This document shows, one piece after another, positions 49,103 through 58,738 of a DNA stretch of 64,000 bases. The notes beneath the pieces were generated by a model. It saw only the letters and a list, made by a program, of their open reading frames with translations. It was not told the DNA's origin and searched no databases. Source of the DNA: Planctomycetota bacterium (GTDB lineage Bacteria; Planctomycetota; UBA1135; UBA2386). The first letter of the stretch is position 1; each line of letters starts with the position of its first letter. The position numbers and the translations under genes were made by a program. The stretch is from assembly GCA_016716265.1 (NCBI GenBank), contig JADJWQ010000006.1, positions 2,073,501 through 2,137,500 of the forward strand. Reading direction: 5' to 3'.

Positions 49103-51721
49103 TCACTTCGCGACGAAGTTGACGATCCGCCCCGGTACGACGACCTCCTTGACGACCGTCCTGCCTTCGAGCCACTTCGCGGCGACCTCGCGCGCGGCCG
49201 CCAGCACGACGTCGTTCGACGCGTCCTTGGCCACCCGCACCTGGCCGCGCACCTTGCCCGACACCTGGACGGCGAGCTCGACCGTCTCGTCGACGAGCAG
49301 CGCCGGGTCGACCGCGGGCCACGCGCTGTAGGCGAGCAGACCCTCGCCGCCGAGCCGGGCCCACAGCTCCTCGGCGATGTGCGGCGCGAACGGCGACAGG
49401 ATCTGCGCGAACCGCAGCATCTGGTCGCGCGTGACCCGGTCGGCGCGCTTGGTGGCCTCGTTGACGAACACCATCATCGCGCTGATCGCCGTGTTGAACG
49501 CGAGCCGTTCGATGTCGCCGGTCACCTTGTCGATGCAGCGGTGCAGCGCCTTCTCGAGCTCGGCGTCGGGCTCGCGAGGCTCGCGGAGCCACGCGTGGAT
49601 CGACCCGGCAGCGGACTCCTCCGGCACGCACAGCCGCCACGCGCGGCCGAGGAACCGGTGCACGCCCGGCACGTCCTTCGGGTTCCACGGCTTCGGGTCG
49701 GCGAGCGGCCCCATGTACATCTCGTAGAGCCGCAGCGTGTCCGCACCGTAGTCGCGCACGACGTCGTCCGGATTGACGACGTTGCCGTAGCGCTTCGACA
49801 TCTTGGTGACGATCTGCTTCAGCGACGCGCCGGTCTCCCGGTGCTTCCAGGTGCCGTCGCCGTGGTCCTCGACCTGCGCCGTCGGGACCACCGCGCCGCG
49901 CTCGTCCTCGTAGGCGAAGCTGAGGATCATGCCCTGGTTGAACAGCTTGCGGAACGGCTCGTCGCAATGCACGAGGCCGTCGTCGTGCAGCACCTTGTTC
50001 CAGAATCGCGAGTACAGCAGATGCCCGACCGCGTGCTCGGTCCCGCCGACGTAGAGGTCGACCGGCATCCAGTAGTCGCTCGCTGCCTTGCTGCAGAACT
50101 CGGCGTGGTTGTGCGGGTCGCAGAAGCGCAGGAAGTACCACGACGAGCCCGCCGCACCCGGCATGGTGTTGATCTCACGGCGGGCCGGCCGGCCGCGCGA
50201 GTCGGTCGTCGAGACCCAGTCGGTCGCACGCATGAGCGGCGACTCCGGCGTGCCGTGCGGCGTGAAGTCCTCCATCTCGGGCAGCTCGAGCGGCAGCGCC
50301 GACTCCGGCAGCAGCTCGACGCCGTCCTCGGTGTGCAGCACCGGGAACGGCTCGCCCCAGTAGCGCTGCCGCGAGAACAGCCAATCGCGCATGCGGAACT
50401 GCACGCGCGCCTCGCCACGGCCGCGCTCGCGCAGCCAGTCGGTGACCGCGCGGATCGCGTCGGCCTTGCCGAGCGGACCGAGGTCGAGCCCGGCGTCGTT
50501 GGACGAGTTCACGTAGCGGGCTTCGCCGACGAAGCACGCCGCACCAGCGCGGATCTTCCCGTCGAGCTCGGGATCACCGGTCTCCGGCGCGAAGATCGGC
50601 GGCACCGGAAGGCCGAACTTCGTCGCGAACTCGAAGTCGCGCTCGTCGCCGGCCGGCACCGCCATGATCGCACCGGTGCCGTAGCTCGCGAGCACGTAGT
50701 CCGCGACCCACACCGGCAGGCGGGCGCGCGGGTCGTCCGGCGCGAACAGCGGATTCAGCGCGAACGCACCGGTGAACACACCGGACTTGTCCTTGGCGAG
50801 GTCGGTGCGCTCGAGCTCGCTCTTGGAGGCGGCCTGCCGCACGTAGGCGTCGACCGCCTCGCGCTGCGCCGCCGTCGTGATCCGCGCGACCAGCGCATGC
50901 TCGGGAGCGAGCACCATGAAGGACGCGCCGAACAGCGTGTCGGGGCGCGTCGTGAACACGCGGATGCGCGCGTCGCCGTGGCCGGCGACGTCGAACTCGA
51001 TCTCCGCGCCCTCGCTGCGGCCGATCCACTCGCGCTGCTGGACCTTCAGCGACTCGCTCCACTCGAGCCCGTCGAGACCGGTCAGCAGGCGCTCGGCGTA
51101 GGCGGTGATCTTCAGCATCCACTGCTGGAGCGGCCGGCGCTCGCAGGGATGGTCGCCGCGCTCACTGCGGCCGTTCACCACCTCGTCGTTCGACAGCACG
51201 GTGCCGAGCGCCTCGCACCACCAGACCGGCGCGTCCGACAGGTAGGCGAGCCCCTGCTGGTGCAGCTTGCGGAAGATCCACTGCGTCCACCTGAAGTAGC
51301 TCGGATCGCTGGTCGCGATCTCGCGGCTCCAGTCGTAGCTGAAGCCGAGCATCTTGAGCTGCCGGCGGAAGTTCTCGATGTTCTCGTAGGTCGTGTCGCG
51401 CGGGTGCCGGCCGTGCTGGATCGCGTACTGCTCCGCGGGGAGCCCGAACGCGTCGTAGCCCATCGGGTGCAGCACGTTGTGGCCGGTCATCCGCTTGTAG
51501 CGGCTGACGATGTCGGTGGCCGTGTAGCCCTCCGGGTGCCCGACGTGCAGACCCGCGCCCGACGGATACGGGAACATGTCGAGCGCGTAGAACTTGGGCT
51601 TCGTCGCGTCGAAGCCCGGCTCGCCGGGGTTCGGGGTCCGGAACACGTCGCGCTCCTCCCAGAACCGCTGCCAGCGCGGTTCGATCTCGGCGGGACGGTA
51701 GGTCTGCTTGGGCTCGGCCAT
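49103..51721 (-). CDS. leuS: Leucyl-tRNA synthetase
   Basis: An 872-residue class Ia synthetase of usual bacterial length. It has the HIGH-type signature PYPSGAGLHVGH (HVGH 59-62), the KMSKR loop at 640-644 (KMSKRYGNVVNPDD), the editing-domain TTRPDTLFGASFMVLAPEH, and the C-terminal anticodon-binding region (FAPHIAEELWARLG). It charges tRNA-Leu in the cytoplasm. ATG 51721 gives the standard N-terminus (TYRPAEIEPRWQRFWEE); the open frame continues far upstream only because stops are rare in this DNA. It is the most downstream gene of a minus-strand run that extends to the right edge, and is convergent with the TerB-like gene. Confidence 0.97.
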   Translation of the reverse strand: MAEPKQTYRPAEIEPRWQRFWEERDVFRTPNPGEPGFDATKPKFYALDMFPYPSGAGLHVGHPEGYTATDIVSRYKRMTGHNVLHPMGYDAFGLPAEQYAIQHGRHPRDTTYENIENFRRQLKMLGFSYDWSREIATSDPSYFRWTQWIFRKLHQQGLAYLSDAPVWWCEALGTVLSNDEVVNGRSERGDHPCERRPLQQWMLKITAYAERLLTGLDGLEWSESLKVQQREWIGRSEGAEIEFDVAGHGDARIRVFTTRPDTLFGASFMVLAPEHALVARITTAAQREAVDAYVRQAASKSELERTDLAKDKSGVFTGAFALNPLFAPDDPRARLPVWVADYVLASYGTGAIMAVPAGDERDFEFATKFGLPVPPIFAPETGDPELDGKIRAGAACFVGEARYVNSSNDAGLDLGPLGKADAIRAVTDWLRERGRGEARVQFRMRDWLFSRQRYWGEPFPVLHTEDGVELLPESALPLELPEMEDFTPHGTPESPLMRATDWVSTTDSRGRPARREINTMPGAAGSSWYFLRFCDPHNHAEFCSKAASDYWMPVDLYVGGTEHAVGHLLYSRFWNKVLHDDGLVHCDEPFRKLFNQGMILSFAYEDERGAVVPTAQVEDHGDGTWKHRETGASLKQIVTKMSKRYGNVVNPDDVVRDYGADTLRLYEMYMGPLADPKPWNPKDVPGVHRFLGRAWRLCVPEESAAGSIHAWLREPREPDAELEKALHRCIDKVTGDIERLAFNTAISAMMVFVNEATKRADRVTRDQMLRFAQILSPFAPHIAEELWARLGGEGLLAYSAWPAVDPALLVDETVELAVQVSGKVRGQVRVAKDASNDVVLAAAREVAAKWLEGRTVVKEVVVPGRIVNFVAK

Positions 51722-51861
51722 CTGCGGGGTCGGCTGCGGGTCGGACCGCGCAGTATGCCCGCGGCGCGCGCGGCGGCCACCCCGCAACCGGGTTCCGCCG
51801 GCCGCGACGCCGGCGGCCGCCGGCGCTTCGGACCGGTCGCCGCGTCGCACCGTCGTCGGCG

Positions 51862-52170
51862 TCAGACCGGCCGCGGCCGCCGGACGACGACCGCCTCGGC
51901 GATCCCGAACTCGGCCTCGAGCCCGGCGCCGACCGCCGCGGCGAACTCCATCGCCCGGTCGTCGAACACGACGACCTCGCCGTTCGTGGTCGCGAAGCTC
52001 TCGACGCGGGCGATCAGCGGGCCGACCTTCCCGTGCACGGTCGGCAGGTAGACGTCGTAGGTCTTGCGCGTCCAGCCGGTGACATCGAGGCGCAGGCCGT
52101 GCTCCCCGGCCAGGCGGCGCATCAGCGCGTCGAGGCGGTCGTATTCGTCGAGACCCTGGATGCGGACCAT
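51862..52170 (-). CDS. Small protein of unknown function
   Basis: A 102-residue protein with no signal peptide or membrane segment. The sequence shows alternating strands and helices (LRLDVTGWTRKTYDVYLPTVHGKVGPLIARVESF, then NGEVVVFDD), suggesting a small alpha/beta domain. I do not recognise the family. Codon use (G/C third positions) and a clean start at ATG 52170 support a real gene. It lies 140 bp upstream of leuS on the same strand. Confidence 0.6.
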   Translation of the reverse strand: MVRIQGLDEYDRLDALMRRLAGEHGLRLDVTGWTRKTYDVYLPTVHGKVGPLIARVESFATTNGEVVVFDDRAMEFAAAVGAGLEAEFGIAEAVVVRRPRPV

Positions 52171-52263
52171 GCGCCCACCCTTTTCCGCGCCGCCCCGGTC
52201 GCTTGCAAGCGGTCACCGCGGGTCCGGCCCGCCGAGACGCGGGCGATCCACGCGCCGCGGGGA

Positions 52264-53520
52264 TCAGAAGCTCGGCTCGAGCGCGATGCGGAGCAGAGGC
52301 TCGTCGATGCGCGGCGTCGCGTCCGCCGACCACGGCCCGATCTGGCCGAAGTCCCCGGCGTGCGCGAAGCACGTGTGGCGCAGGTCGGCTGCCGGCGGGC
52401 CGCCGAAGTCCTCGATCGGCACGACCCACAGCAGGACCTGCCCCTGCAGGATCGCACGGCAGGCGGTCGTCAGCAGGTTCGGCGGGAACGAGCGGGCGTC
52501 GGCGGAGCTCAGCAGCCAGCCGCTGAAGCGGTCGTACTGGAGGATCAGCCAGGTGTCCGTACCGTTGAACGGGTCGTTCTCGAACGGCGTCGTGCCCTGG
52601 TAGTTGTTGCCGGTGTCGCCATCGCGATCGAGCACGAGGGCGTACTGCAGGTACCAGTCCTGGTTCTCGAGTGGCACGTCGACCTCGACACATTGCCACG
52701 AGATCAGGTAGCGGCCCGGCATCATCGGCGACGAGGTCAGTGCCTCGAACGTGCGCGCCTCGGTGCCCTGCCCCACCGGGAACACCGCGTTCGGCCCGAG
52801 GAACGCGTCGTCCAGCTGCTGCTGGTCCAGATCGACGACTACCGAGCCGACCTCGAAGGTCTCCGTGTAGCCGACCGTCGGCACCTGCGGATCGATCAGC
52901 GGGTTGGCGTTCAGGGTCGGGACGCCGGTCGGCGTCGCCGCGTAGAAGCGCCCGAAGTCGTCGATCTCGACCCCGGTGATCGTCTCGACGATGCGCTGCG
53001 GCGGTGTCACGCGGCGGAACACCGGCACGCAGGTGTTGGTGACGACGAACTCGCGGTCGATGCCGAACACCGCGAGCGAGCGGTCGGAGATGCGCCGGCC
53101 GACCACCTCGGCGAGGAACGAGACGCGCACCTGCTCGAAGTCGGTGTCCTGCAGCACGATGTCGATCTCGTTGGAGCCGAGCTCCAACGGCGATCCGGAG
53201 TCGAGCGACAGCGTGATCGGGCTGCGCGGTCCGTGGCGCGGGCCCGAGTTGCCGCCCTGCCGGACGATCTCGCTGGTGAACGTCGCCGAGATCGAGCCCT
53301 CTTCGAGGAACGACTCGAACTCGCCGTCGAGGATCTGGATGCGGAAGCTGCCGATCGTCGTCGGCTGACCGTCGAGCAGCTTCAGGCAGCCGACGACGTC
53401 CTCCGCATCGGTCAGGATGCGGTCGCGTCGGTAGCTCGAATCGGTGCACGCACCGGCGAGGAGCGCGAGCGCTCCGGCGACCAGCACCGGGCGGAGCGCG
53501 CGAGGGGCGGGGCGGGTCAT
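52264..53520 (-). CDS. Lipoprotein of unknown function
   Basis: A 418-residue protein. The N-terminus is a lipoprotein signal (LVAGALALLAGAC, Cys at about position 25). The mature part is beta-rich with no known family seen by me. It holds segments such as TTIGSFRIQILDGEFESFLEEGSISATF, NEIDIVLQDTDFEQVRVSFLAEVVGR and GRYLISWQCVEVDVPLENQDWYLQYALVLDRDGDTGNN. ATG 53520 is preferred, as the frame to 53577 adds 19 residues before the signal. It lies 63 bp after the TPR gene of the TonB system, so it may be part of that transcript. Confidence 0.7.
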   Translation of the reverse strand: MTRPAPRALRPVLVAGALALLAGACTDSSYRRDRILTDAEDVVGCLKLLDGQPTTIGSFRIQILDGEFESFLEEGSISATFTSEIVRQGGNSGPRHGPRSPITLSLDSGSPLELGSNEIDIVLQDTDFEQVRVSFLAEVVGRRISDRSLAVFGIDREFVVTNTCVPVFRRVTPPQRIVETITGVEIDDFGRFYAATPTGVPTLNANPLIDPQVPTVGYTETFEVGSVVVDLDQQQLDDAFLGPNAVFPVGQGTEARTFEALTSSPMMPGRYLISWQCVEVDVPLENQDWYLQYALVLDRDGDTGNNYQGTTPFENDPFNGTDTWLILQYDRFSGWLLSSADARSFPPNLLTTACRAILQGQVLLWVVPIEDFGGPPAADLRHTCFAHAGDFGQIGPWSADATPRIDEPLLRIALEPSF

Positions 53521-53583
53521 GGGTGCGAACGGCTCGGCAGGGCCTTCGGGTCGGAGCATCGCGACGCGGGTCGGCATTGCGGA

Positions 53584-55158
53584 TCAGCGCGACGGCGCGA
53601 GCCGCTCGATCTGCTCGAGGAACTGCTGCACGTTGTCGCGCGGCTTGATCTTCTGCGCCTCGCGAACGAGCTTCACCGCCTCCGCGATGCGCCCGGCATC
53701 GACGAGCGCCTGCGCGTGGCGGACCTTCGCGTCCGCCGCGAAGGCCTCGATGCTCTCGGCGCGCTCGAAGTAGAAGATCGCCTTCTCCAGCTCACCCGTG
53801 CGCCGGGCGTGCAGGCCGAGCTTGATGAGCGCGTCGCCGTCCAGCGGATCGAGACGCACCAGCTCCTCGAGGACGCGCGCCTCCTCGTCACCGGCACCGG
53901 TCGCGAGTGCCAGCCGCGCGCGCAGCCGCAGCAGGGCCTTGGTCTGGACCTCGCTCAGGTCGTCGGCGTGGATCCGCTCGATCGCGCCGATCAGCGCGGC
54001 GGAGCCGTCCAGTGCGCCGTTGCGCCCGAGGAAGTCCGCCGCGCGGATCGCGCGGTCCGGCGCTGCCTGCGGATCCCGCTCGAGCGCCCGCTCGTAGGCA
54101 CCGACCGCGAGCTCGTGGAGCTGCTCGGTGGCGTAGATGTCGCCGAGGTTCGCCAGACAATCGAAGTTCGCACCGCCGAGCTGGTCGACCATCTCGAAGT
54201 TGGCGGCGGCCGCCATCGGCTGGCCGAGACGCGCGTAGGCTTCGCCCTGCGCCAGCCACAGCTCCGCGCGATCGGGGTGGCGGTCGATCAGACCCTGGAA
54301 CAGGGCGACCGCATCCGCGAACCGCTGCTGGCGGTAGAAGCTGTCCGCGAGGCCGAGCTCCCAGTTGATCGTGTCGGGCGCGAGCATCATCGCCGTCCGG
54401 AATGCCGTCTCGGCCGCGACGAAGTGCTCGAGGCGGGAGTGCGACACGCCGAGCAGTCCGTAGGTCACCGGGTCCGCACCTCCGAGCTCGATGACCCGCG
54501 TCAGTGCCTCGACGGCGGGCCGGAACTCGCCGCGTCGATAGTGGCACTGCCCGAGCATCGCCCAGGCCCTGCGGAACTTGGGGAACTTCTCGACCGCGGC
54601 TCGATAGGCGGCAGCAGCCTCGTCGAAGCGATCCTGCTGGAATTGCAGATTGCCCGCCGTGAAGTCGAACACCGCGCTCGCGGTGACGCCCCGGTTCGAC
54701 TCGCACAGTCGGAGCGCCTCGTCGAGCCGCTCGCCGGTGATCAGGTCGGCGAGCTCGAGCATCACGTTGCGCTCGCCGTCGTCGATGCGCGGCTCGATGT
54801 CCGTCTCGGCGAGGTAGCTCTCGGCGAAGCGCCGGCGGAAGGCCGGGTCACGGAAGATCGCCAGCTCGGCCGCACTGAGCCCAGGTCCGACGCTCGCGGA
54901 CGGCTCCTGCTTCGACGATGGCGCGACGCGATCGCCAGCCGACGCGTTTGCCGCGGCCGGCTCGCGAGCCTGCGGCGTCGCGGCCTCGGCGACCGTACCG
55001 CGCTCGTCCGCGGCCGCCGCCACAGGAACGGCGCGGGCGCCGCCATCGCCGGGGCGGGCCGACCGCGCGCGGTACGGTCCGGCGCCTGGCGTGTCGGACT
55101 GAATGGCGCAGGACGCGAGCGCGGCGAGCAGGACTCCTGCAACGACCTTGGGCGTCAT
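53584..55158 (-). CDS. TPR lipoprotein of the TonB gene cluster
   Basis: A 524-residue protein with a lipoprotein-like signal (VVAGVLLAALASC, Cys17), a low-complexity Ala/Pro linker to about residue 75, then about ten TPRs. Examples are AAAAYRAAVEKFPKFRRAWAMLGQCHYRRG, AETAFRTAMMLAPDTINWELGLADSFYRQ and AIFYFERAESIEAFAADAKVRHAQALVDAG. A TPR protein at the downstream end is the standard layout of ExbB-ExbB-ExbD-TonB-TPR clusters, where it has been linked to energising TonB transport. It starts 43 bp after tonB on the same strand. ATG 55158 is chosen because the signal peptide follows directly; the longer frame overlaps tonB. Confidence 0.8.
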   Translation of the reverse strand: MTPKVVAGVLLAALASCAIQSDTPGAGPYRARSARPGDGGARAVPVAAAADERGTVAEAATPQAREPAAANASAGDRVAPSSKQEPSASVGPGLSAAELAIFRDPAFRRRFAESYLAETDIEPRIDDGERNVMLELADLITGERLDEALRLCESNRGVTASAVFDFTAGNLQFQQDRFDEAAAAYRAAVEKFPKFRRAWAMLGQCHYRRGEFRPAVEALTRVIELGGADPVTYGLLGVSHSRLEHFVAAETAFRTAMMLAPDTINWELGLADSFYRQQRFADAVALFQGLIDRHPDRAELWLAQGEAYARLGQPMAAAANFEMVDQLGGANFDCLANLGDIYATEQLHELAVGAYERALERDPQAAPDRAIRAADFLGRNGALDGSAALIGAIERIHADDLSEVQTKALLRLRARLALATGAGDEEARVLEELVRLDPLDGDALIKLGLHARRTGELEKAIFYFERAESIEAFAADAKVRHAQALVDAGRIAEAVKLVREAQKIKPRDNVQQFLEQIERLAPSR

Positions 55159-55201
55159 GGTGTGCGATCCTCGTACGTCGTGGTTCATGCCGCCTCGTGG
55201 T

Positions 55202-55861
55202 TCATTGCCGGGGGAACGTGATCGGCACGCGCATGCGGAATGCGACGGGCTCGCCCCGGCGCCTGCCGGGTTCGAACTTCCAGCGCCGGACCGCCGCGAG
55301 CGCGGGACGCTCGAACACCGGGTCGGTGGACTTCTGCACGGCCGGATCGCGCACCCGGCCCTCCTCGTCCACGACGAACACGACGTGGACGGTGCCCGGC
55401 GCCTTCGCGCGGACGTCGGCGCTCGGCACCGGGCTCGGCTGGTAGACGGCCCGCGGTCGCTGATCGAGATCGTCCAGGGACGGCAGGGCACTCTGGGCGC
55501 TGCCCTGACCGACCAGCGCGCCGAAGCCCGCCACCAGGTCGCCGAAGCCGCCGCCACTCATACCGGCATTGAGAACCAGCTCGAGCTGCGACAGGTCCAA
55601 CGGGATGTCCTCCTCGAGCTGCGGCTTCGGTGGCTCCGGCTCGGGCTCCTCCTCGGGCTCCTCGACCGGCGGCGGCGGTGGCGGTGGGAGCTGCGTGACG
55701 TCCGCGTCGCGCAGGATCATGTCCGCCTTCTGCCGCTCGCTCATCGCCTGGATCAACGGCAGCACCAGGAAGCAGGTGCCGGTCAGGCCGACGGCCCCCC
55801 CGACCGTGGTCAGGGCGTGGGCCACGATTCCGCCGAGCGACTTCGTCCTCGTCCGTCTCAC
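55202..55861 (-). CDS. tonB: TonB energy-transducing protein
   Basis: A 219-residue protein with an N-terminal membrane helix (about 12-37), a Pro/Glu-rich spacer (PPPPPPPVEEPEEEPEPEPPKP) and a C-terminal TonB domain from about 135: GTVHVVFVVDEEGRVRDPAVQKSTDPVFERPALAAVRRWKFEPGRRRG, with the typical V-x-F-x-V-D and A-x-x-A-V-x-x-W-x-F-x-P. It spans the periplasm and passes proton-motive energy from ExbBD to outer-membrane receptors. The GTG start at 55861 is supported by AGGAGGA (55867-55873), 5 nt upstream. It lies between exbD and the TPR gene. Confidence 0.92.
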   Translation of the reverse strand: MRRTRTKSLGGIVAHALTTVGGAVGLTGTCFLVLPLIQAMSERQKADMILRDADVTQLPPPPPPPVEEPEEEPEPEPPKPQLEEDIPLDLSQLELVLNAGMSGGGFGDLVAGFGALVGQGSAQSALPSLDDLDQRPRAVYQPSPVPSADVRAKAPGTVHVVFVVDEEGRVRDPAVQKSTDPVFERPALAAVRRWKFEPGRRRGEPVAFRMRVPITFPRQ

Positions 55862-55922
55862 GTCGGTCCTCCTGCCACTCGGTGTCGGCCGGGTTCGTCC
55901 ATGCGGGTCGACATCGCTCGCC

Positions 55923-56333
55923 CTACGAAGCGCGGGTTGCGACGCTGACCTTCGACGCGCCGCCGAGCTTCGCCTCGTCGATCAATCGCACGAGCTTGCC
56001 GGACGGTGCGCTCTGGTCCGCCTGGATGATGACCGGCACGTCGTCACCCTTCTGTAGCGTGCGGCGGACCAACGGCTGCACGCCGCCGACGCCGATGTTC
56101 CGGCCGCCGTAGACGACGTCGCCGTTCGCCGTGAGCGCGATCAGGATGCTGGTCTTCTCGAGGCGGCTGGCCGACGCCGCCTGTGGCTTGTCGACCTCGA
56201 TACCGGTCTCCTCGACGAACACCGTCGTGACGATGAAGAAGATCAGGAGGATGAAGACGCAGTCGATCAGCGGGGACATGTCGATCCCCGGCTCGTCGCC
56301 GTCGTCTCCACTCGAACTGCTGAATCTGCTCAT
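55923..56333 (-). CDS. exbD: ExbD/TolR biopolymer transport protein
   Basis: A 136-residue protein, normal for ExbD. A single membrane helix carries the proton-path aspartate (DMSPLIDCVFILLIFFIVTTVF, Asp24). The periplasmic domain follows (LIALTANGDVVYGGRNIG, VPVIIQADQSAPSGKLVRLIDEAKLGG). With ExbB it forms the proton-driven motor that energises TonB. It lies 38 bp after the second exbB and 61 bp before tonB. Confidence 0.92.
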   Translation of the reverse strand: MSRFSSSSGDDGDEPGIDMSPLIDCVFILLIFFIVTTVFVEETGIEVDKPQAASASRLEKTSILIALTANGDVVYGGRNIGVGGVQPLVRRTLQKGDDVPVIIQADQSAPSGKLVRLIDEAKLGGASKVSVATRAS

Positions 56334-56371
56334 GGCTTCGATCGTCCGGGATCTGCGTGGAGCCCATCGGC

Positions 56372-57091
56372 TCAGGGGTCGACCTCCGAGCCGACCATCT
56401 GGCGATGGATGCTGAGCGCGATGTGCTGTAGCGCCAGCCGCTGCGCATTGCGCTCCTGCTCGCGCTTCTGGTCGCGATGCAGGGTCTGGACGCACACCGT
56501 CTCCAGATGTGCAAGGAACGCCTTGTAGCGCTGGTAGCCGCGCACGAGCTGGTACTGGAAGAACAGGCCGGGGAGCGCGATGACCAGACCGGTCTCGGTG
56601 GTCACCAGCGCCTCGGAGATGCCAGCCGCGATCATCGTCATCGTCTGGTCGCCCCCGGCACCGGCGGCGAGCGCGTCGAACGTCGCGAGCATGCCGGTCA
56701 CCGTCCCGAGCAGACCGACCAGCGGTGCCGCACCGACACATACCTTCATCACCCGCAGGTCGCGCTCGAACGGCACGCTCTCCGTCGTGCGAAGCTCCTC
56801 GAAGAAGGTGGTGGTCTGCTCGAGCGACACGCCACCGGTCACGAAGTCGAGGATCTCGCCGATCGGACCGCGGCGCTCGCCGGGCCGGTGGATCCAGCGA
56901 CGCCAGACGTCCTCCGGCAGCCGCCCGAAGCCCTTGGCCCGCAGCTCCAGGAGGATGTGCATGCCCATCCCGAACATCACGACGGCGATACCGAGCAGGG
57001 GCCACATGGCCCAGCCGCCCGAATTCCAGATCGCCAGCGCCTCGCTGAGGATCCGCTTCGCGCTGTTCACGAGCCAGTCGAAGTCGAGCAT
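56372..57091 (-). CDS. exbB: ExbB/MotA/TolQ proton channel protein, short type
   Basis: A 239-residue inner-membrane protein. It has an N-terminal helix (AMWPLLGIAVVMFGMGMHILLEL) and the two conserved MotA/TolQ/ExbB helices (CVGAAPLVGLLGTVTGMLATFDAL and GISEALVTTETGLVIALPGLFFQYQLV). The GLLGTVTGM motif is diagnostic. It is the second of two ExbB-type genes in the cluster. ATG 57091 lies 48 bp after the large ExbB gene. Confidence 0.92.
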   Translation of the reverse strand: MLDFDWLVNSAKRILSEALAIWNSGGWAMWPLLGIAVVMFGMGMHILLELRAKGFGRLPEDVWRRWIHRPGERRGPIGEILDFVTGGVSLEQTTTFFEELRTTESVPFERDLRVMKVCVGAAPLVGLLGTVTGMLATFDALAAGAGGDQTMTMIAAGISEALVTTETGLVIALPGLFFQYQLVRGYQRYKAFLAHLETVCVQTLHRDQKREQERNAQRLALQHIALSIHRQMVGSEVDP

Positions 57092-57138
57092 GTCGGGCCT
57101 CGGTTGCCGGGTGCTCAGGATGCGAGCCGCCGATCAGC

Positions 57139-58722
57139 TCACGACGACGCGCCGCCGTTGCCGTTCGGAAGCTGCGCACCGGCACGGACCAGCGGATCGA
57201 GCATCTCGCCCAGGATCGCCGAGACGTGCTTCCGCACCAGCTCGGGGTCGGGTGCAGCGGACCGGATCTCGACGGGCTCGACCGCCGCGATCGCCGCGGC
57301 CGCGCGCTTGCGCCGGAACGGCGTCTTGCTGACCTGGTTGAGGAACGCGACCGCCGCCTTCTCCATCTCGCCGACGATCCCGCGCGCCTTGCGGGACAGG
57401 TACGCGTGGAGCAGCAACGACGGGATCGCGACGATCAATCCGAACTTGGTCGTGATCAACGCTTCCGAAATGCCGCCGGACAGCGTCGACGGGTCGCCGG
57501 TGCCGAACACCGTGATCATCTTGAACGTGTCGATGATGCCCGTCACCGTGCCGAGCAGGCCGAGCAGCGGCGCCGCGGCGGCGGAGATCGCGATGAACGG
57601 CAGCATTCGCTGTAGGCCCAGGCGGGTCGTCAGCACCGTCTCGTACATCACCTCCTCGATCAGCTCGCGCGGCTCACGGATGTGCTCGACGCCGGTCGCC
57701 AGCATGCGGCCGACCGGGCCCTTCATGTTGCGCGCACGGCGGAGCGAGGCCTCCTCGTCGCCCTGGGCGACGGCATCGAGGAGCGCATTGACCTGGCGCT
57801 TCGACGAGCCGCCGATCATCGCCATGCCGAGCCACTTGATGATCGCGATCAGCAGCGCCGCAGCCGCCAGCGCGAAGATCGGGATCATCACCGGCCCGCC
57901 CTTCTCGACGTGCTCCCAGGCGGTCTCCTGCGTGGCCTCGACCTTGTGCGCGTTGCCGAGCGTCGGGTCGAACGGCAGCAGGCCGGCCCTGGATTCGATC
58001 AAGCGTGCGGTGACAGCGGCATCTTCGGGGTCGACGAACGGCGTGATGTTCGGGGCGAGCGAGTTCAGCCGCCGATCGGCCGTGCCGACATCGCGGCCGT
58101 CCTGCGAACGGAACACGACGGCCGGCCCGACCATCGCGAACACTCCCTCGCTGACCAGCTCGTTCGCGCCGACCGCCGTGCCGCGGAACAGCCTGCCGTC
58201 GAGCGCGTCCTCGAGGCGGTCGAGCGCCGCCGTCAGGATCGCCGCCTGCGCCTCGAAGACCTGCTTCGCGGTGAGATTCGGGTCCTCGCCGGCGAGGCGC
58301 GCGCGCTGGATGATCGCTTCGAACTGCGCCTGCTCCGCCACGTGCAGGCGCGAGTCGAAGTTGCGCAGGTACTCGCCGAGGAGGCCGCCCAGGCTGGTGG
58401 CCTGATCCCGGAGCGCCTGGATCTCGGCCTTCGATCGGCCGAGCTCGAGGCGTCGACTCTCGAGCCTCGATGCCCGCTCCTGACTGTCGCGGCGCACCTG
58501 CGACAGCTCGGCCTCCAGCGCCGACAGCTGCTCACCGAGTTCGATCTTCTCGGGAGCGATCCGATCGCGGAGCGCATTGAGCTCGGCGAGGCTCCGCTCG
58601 AGGCGCTGCTGCAGCTCCTGCCGCGCGGTCTCGACGGTGGGACGGGCGGCGTCCTGCGCGCGCACGAGCGGTGCGACGGCGAGCAGGACGGCGAGCGGGA
58701 GGATCAGGGTCGTGCGATTCAT
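57139..58722 (-). CDS. Large ExbB/MotA/TolQ protein with exported coiled-coil N-terminus
   Basis: A 527-residue protein. It starts with a signal peptide (LILPLAVLLAVAPLVRAQ). A long coiled coil (about 30-120; ELQQRLERSLAELNALRD, GEQLSALEAELSQVRRD) and a periplasmic domain follow. The MotA/TolQ/ExbB core is C-terminal, about 275-480 (VMIPIFALAAAALLIAIIKWLG, ISAAAAPLLGLLGTVTGIIDTFKMI, GISEALITTKFGLIVAIPSLLLHAYL). This enlarged ExbB, next to a DUF3450 protein, is known from accessory TonB systems of several Gram-negatives. The coiled coil may contact the DUF3450 protein. ATG 58722 is preferred as it gives the signal peptide. Confidence 0.88.
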   Translation of the reverse strand: MNRTTLILPLAVLLAVAPLVRAQDAARPTVETARQELQQRLERSLAELNALRDRIAPEKIELGEQLSALEAELSQVRRDSQERASRLESRRLELGRSKAEIQALRDQATSLGGLLGEYLRNFDSRLHVAEQAQFEAIIQRARLAGEDPNLTAKQVFEAQAAILTAALDRLEDALDGRLFRGTAVGANELVSEGVFAMVGPAVVFRSQDGRDVGTADRRLNSLAPNITPFVDPEDAAVTARLIESRAGLLPFDPTLGNAHKVEATQETAWEHVEKGGPVMIPIFALAAAALLIAIIKWLGMAMIGGSSKRQVNALLDAVAQGDEEASLRRARNMKGPVGRMLATGVEHIREPRELIEEVMYETVLTTRLGLQRMLPFIAISAAAAPLLGLLGTVTGIIDTFKMITVFGTGDPSTLSGGISEALITTKFGLIVAIPSLLLHAYLSRKARGIVGEMEKAAVAFLNQVSKTPFRRKRAAAAIAAVEPVEIRSAAPDPELVRKHVSAILGEMLDPLVRAGAQLPNGNGGASS

Positions 58723-58738
58723 CGTCGTGCTCCTCCCG

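Noticed and set aside
49103..53449. 1448-residue minus-strand frame including leuS
   Set aside because: Only the part from 51721 down is leucyl-tRNA synthetase; the upstream extension covers other genes in the wrong frame.
52033..55221. 1062-residue plus-strand frame opposite the lipoprotein, TPR and tonB genes
   Set aside because: Arg/Asp/Glu-rich low-complexity product typical of an antisense shadow in GC-rich DNA; the minus strand holds clear genes.
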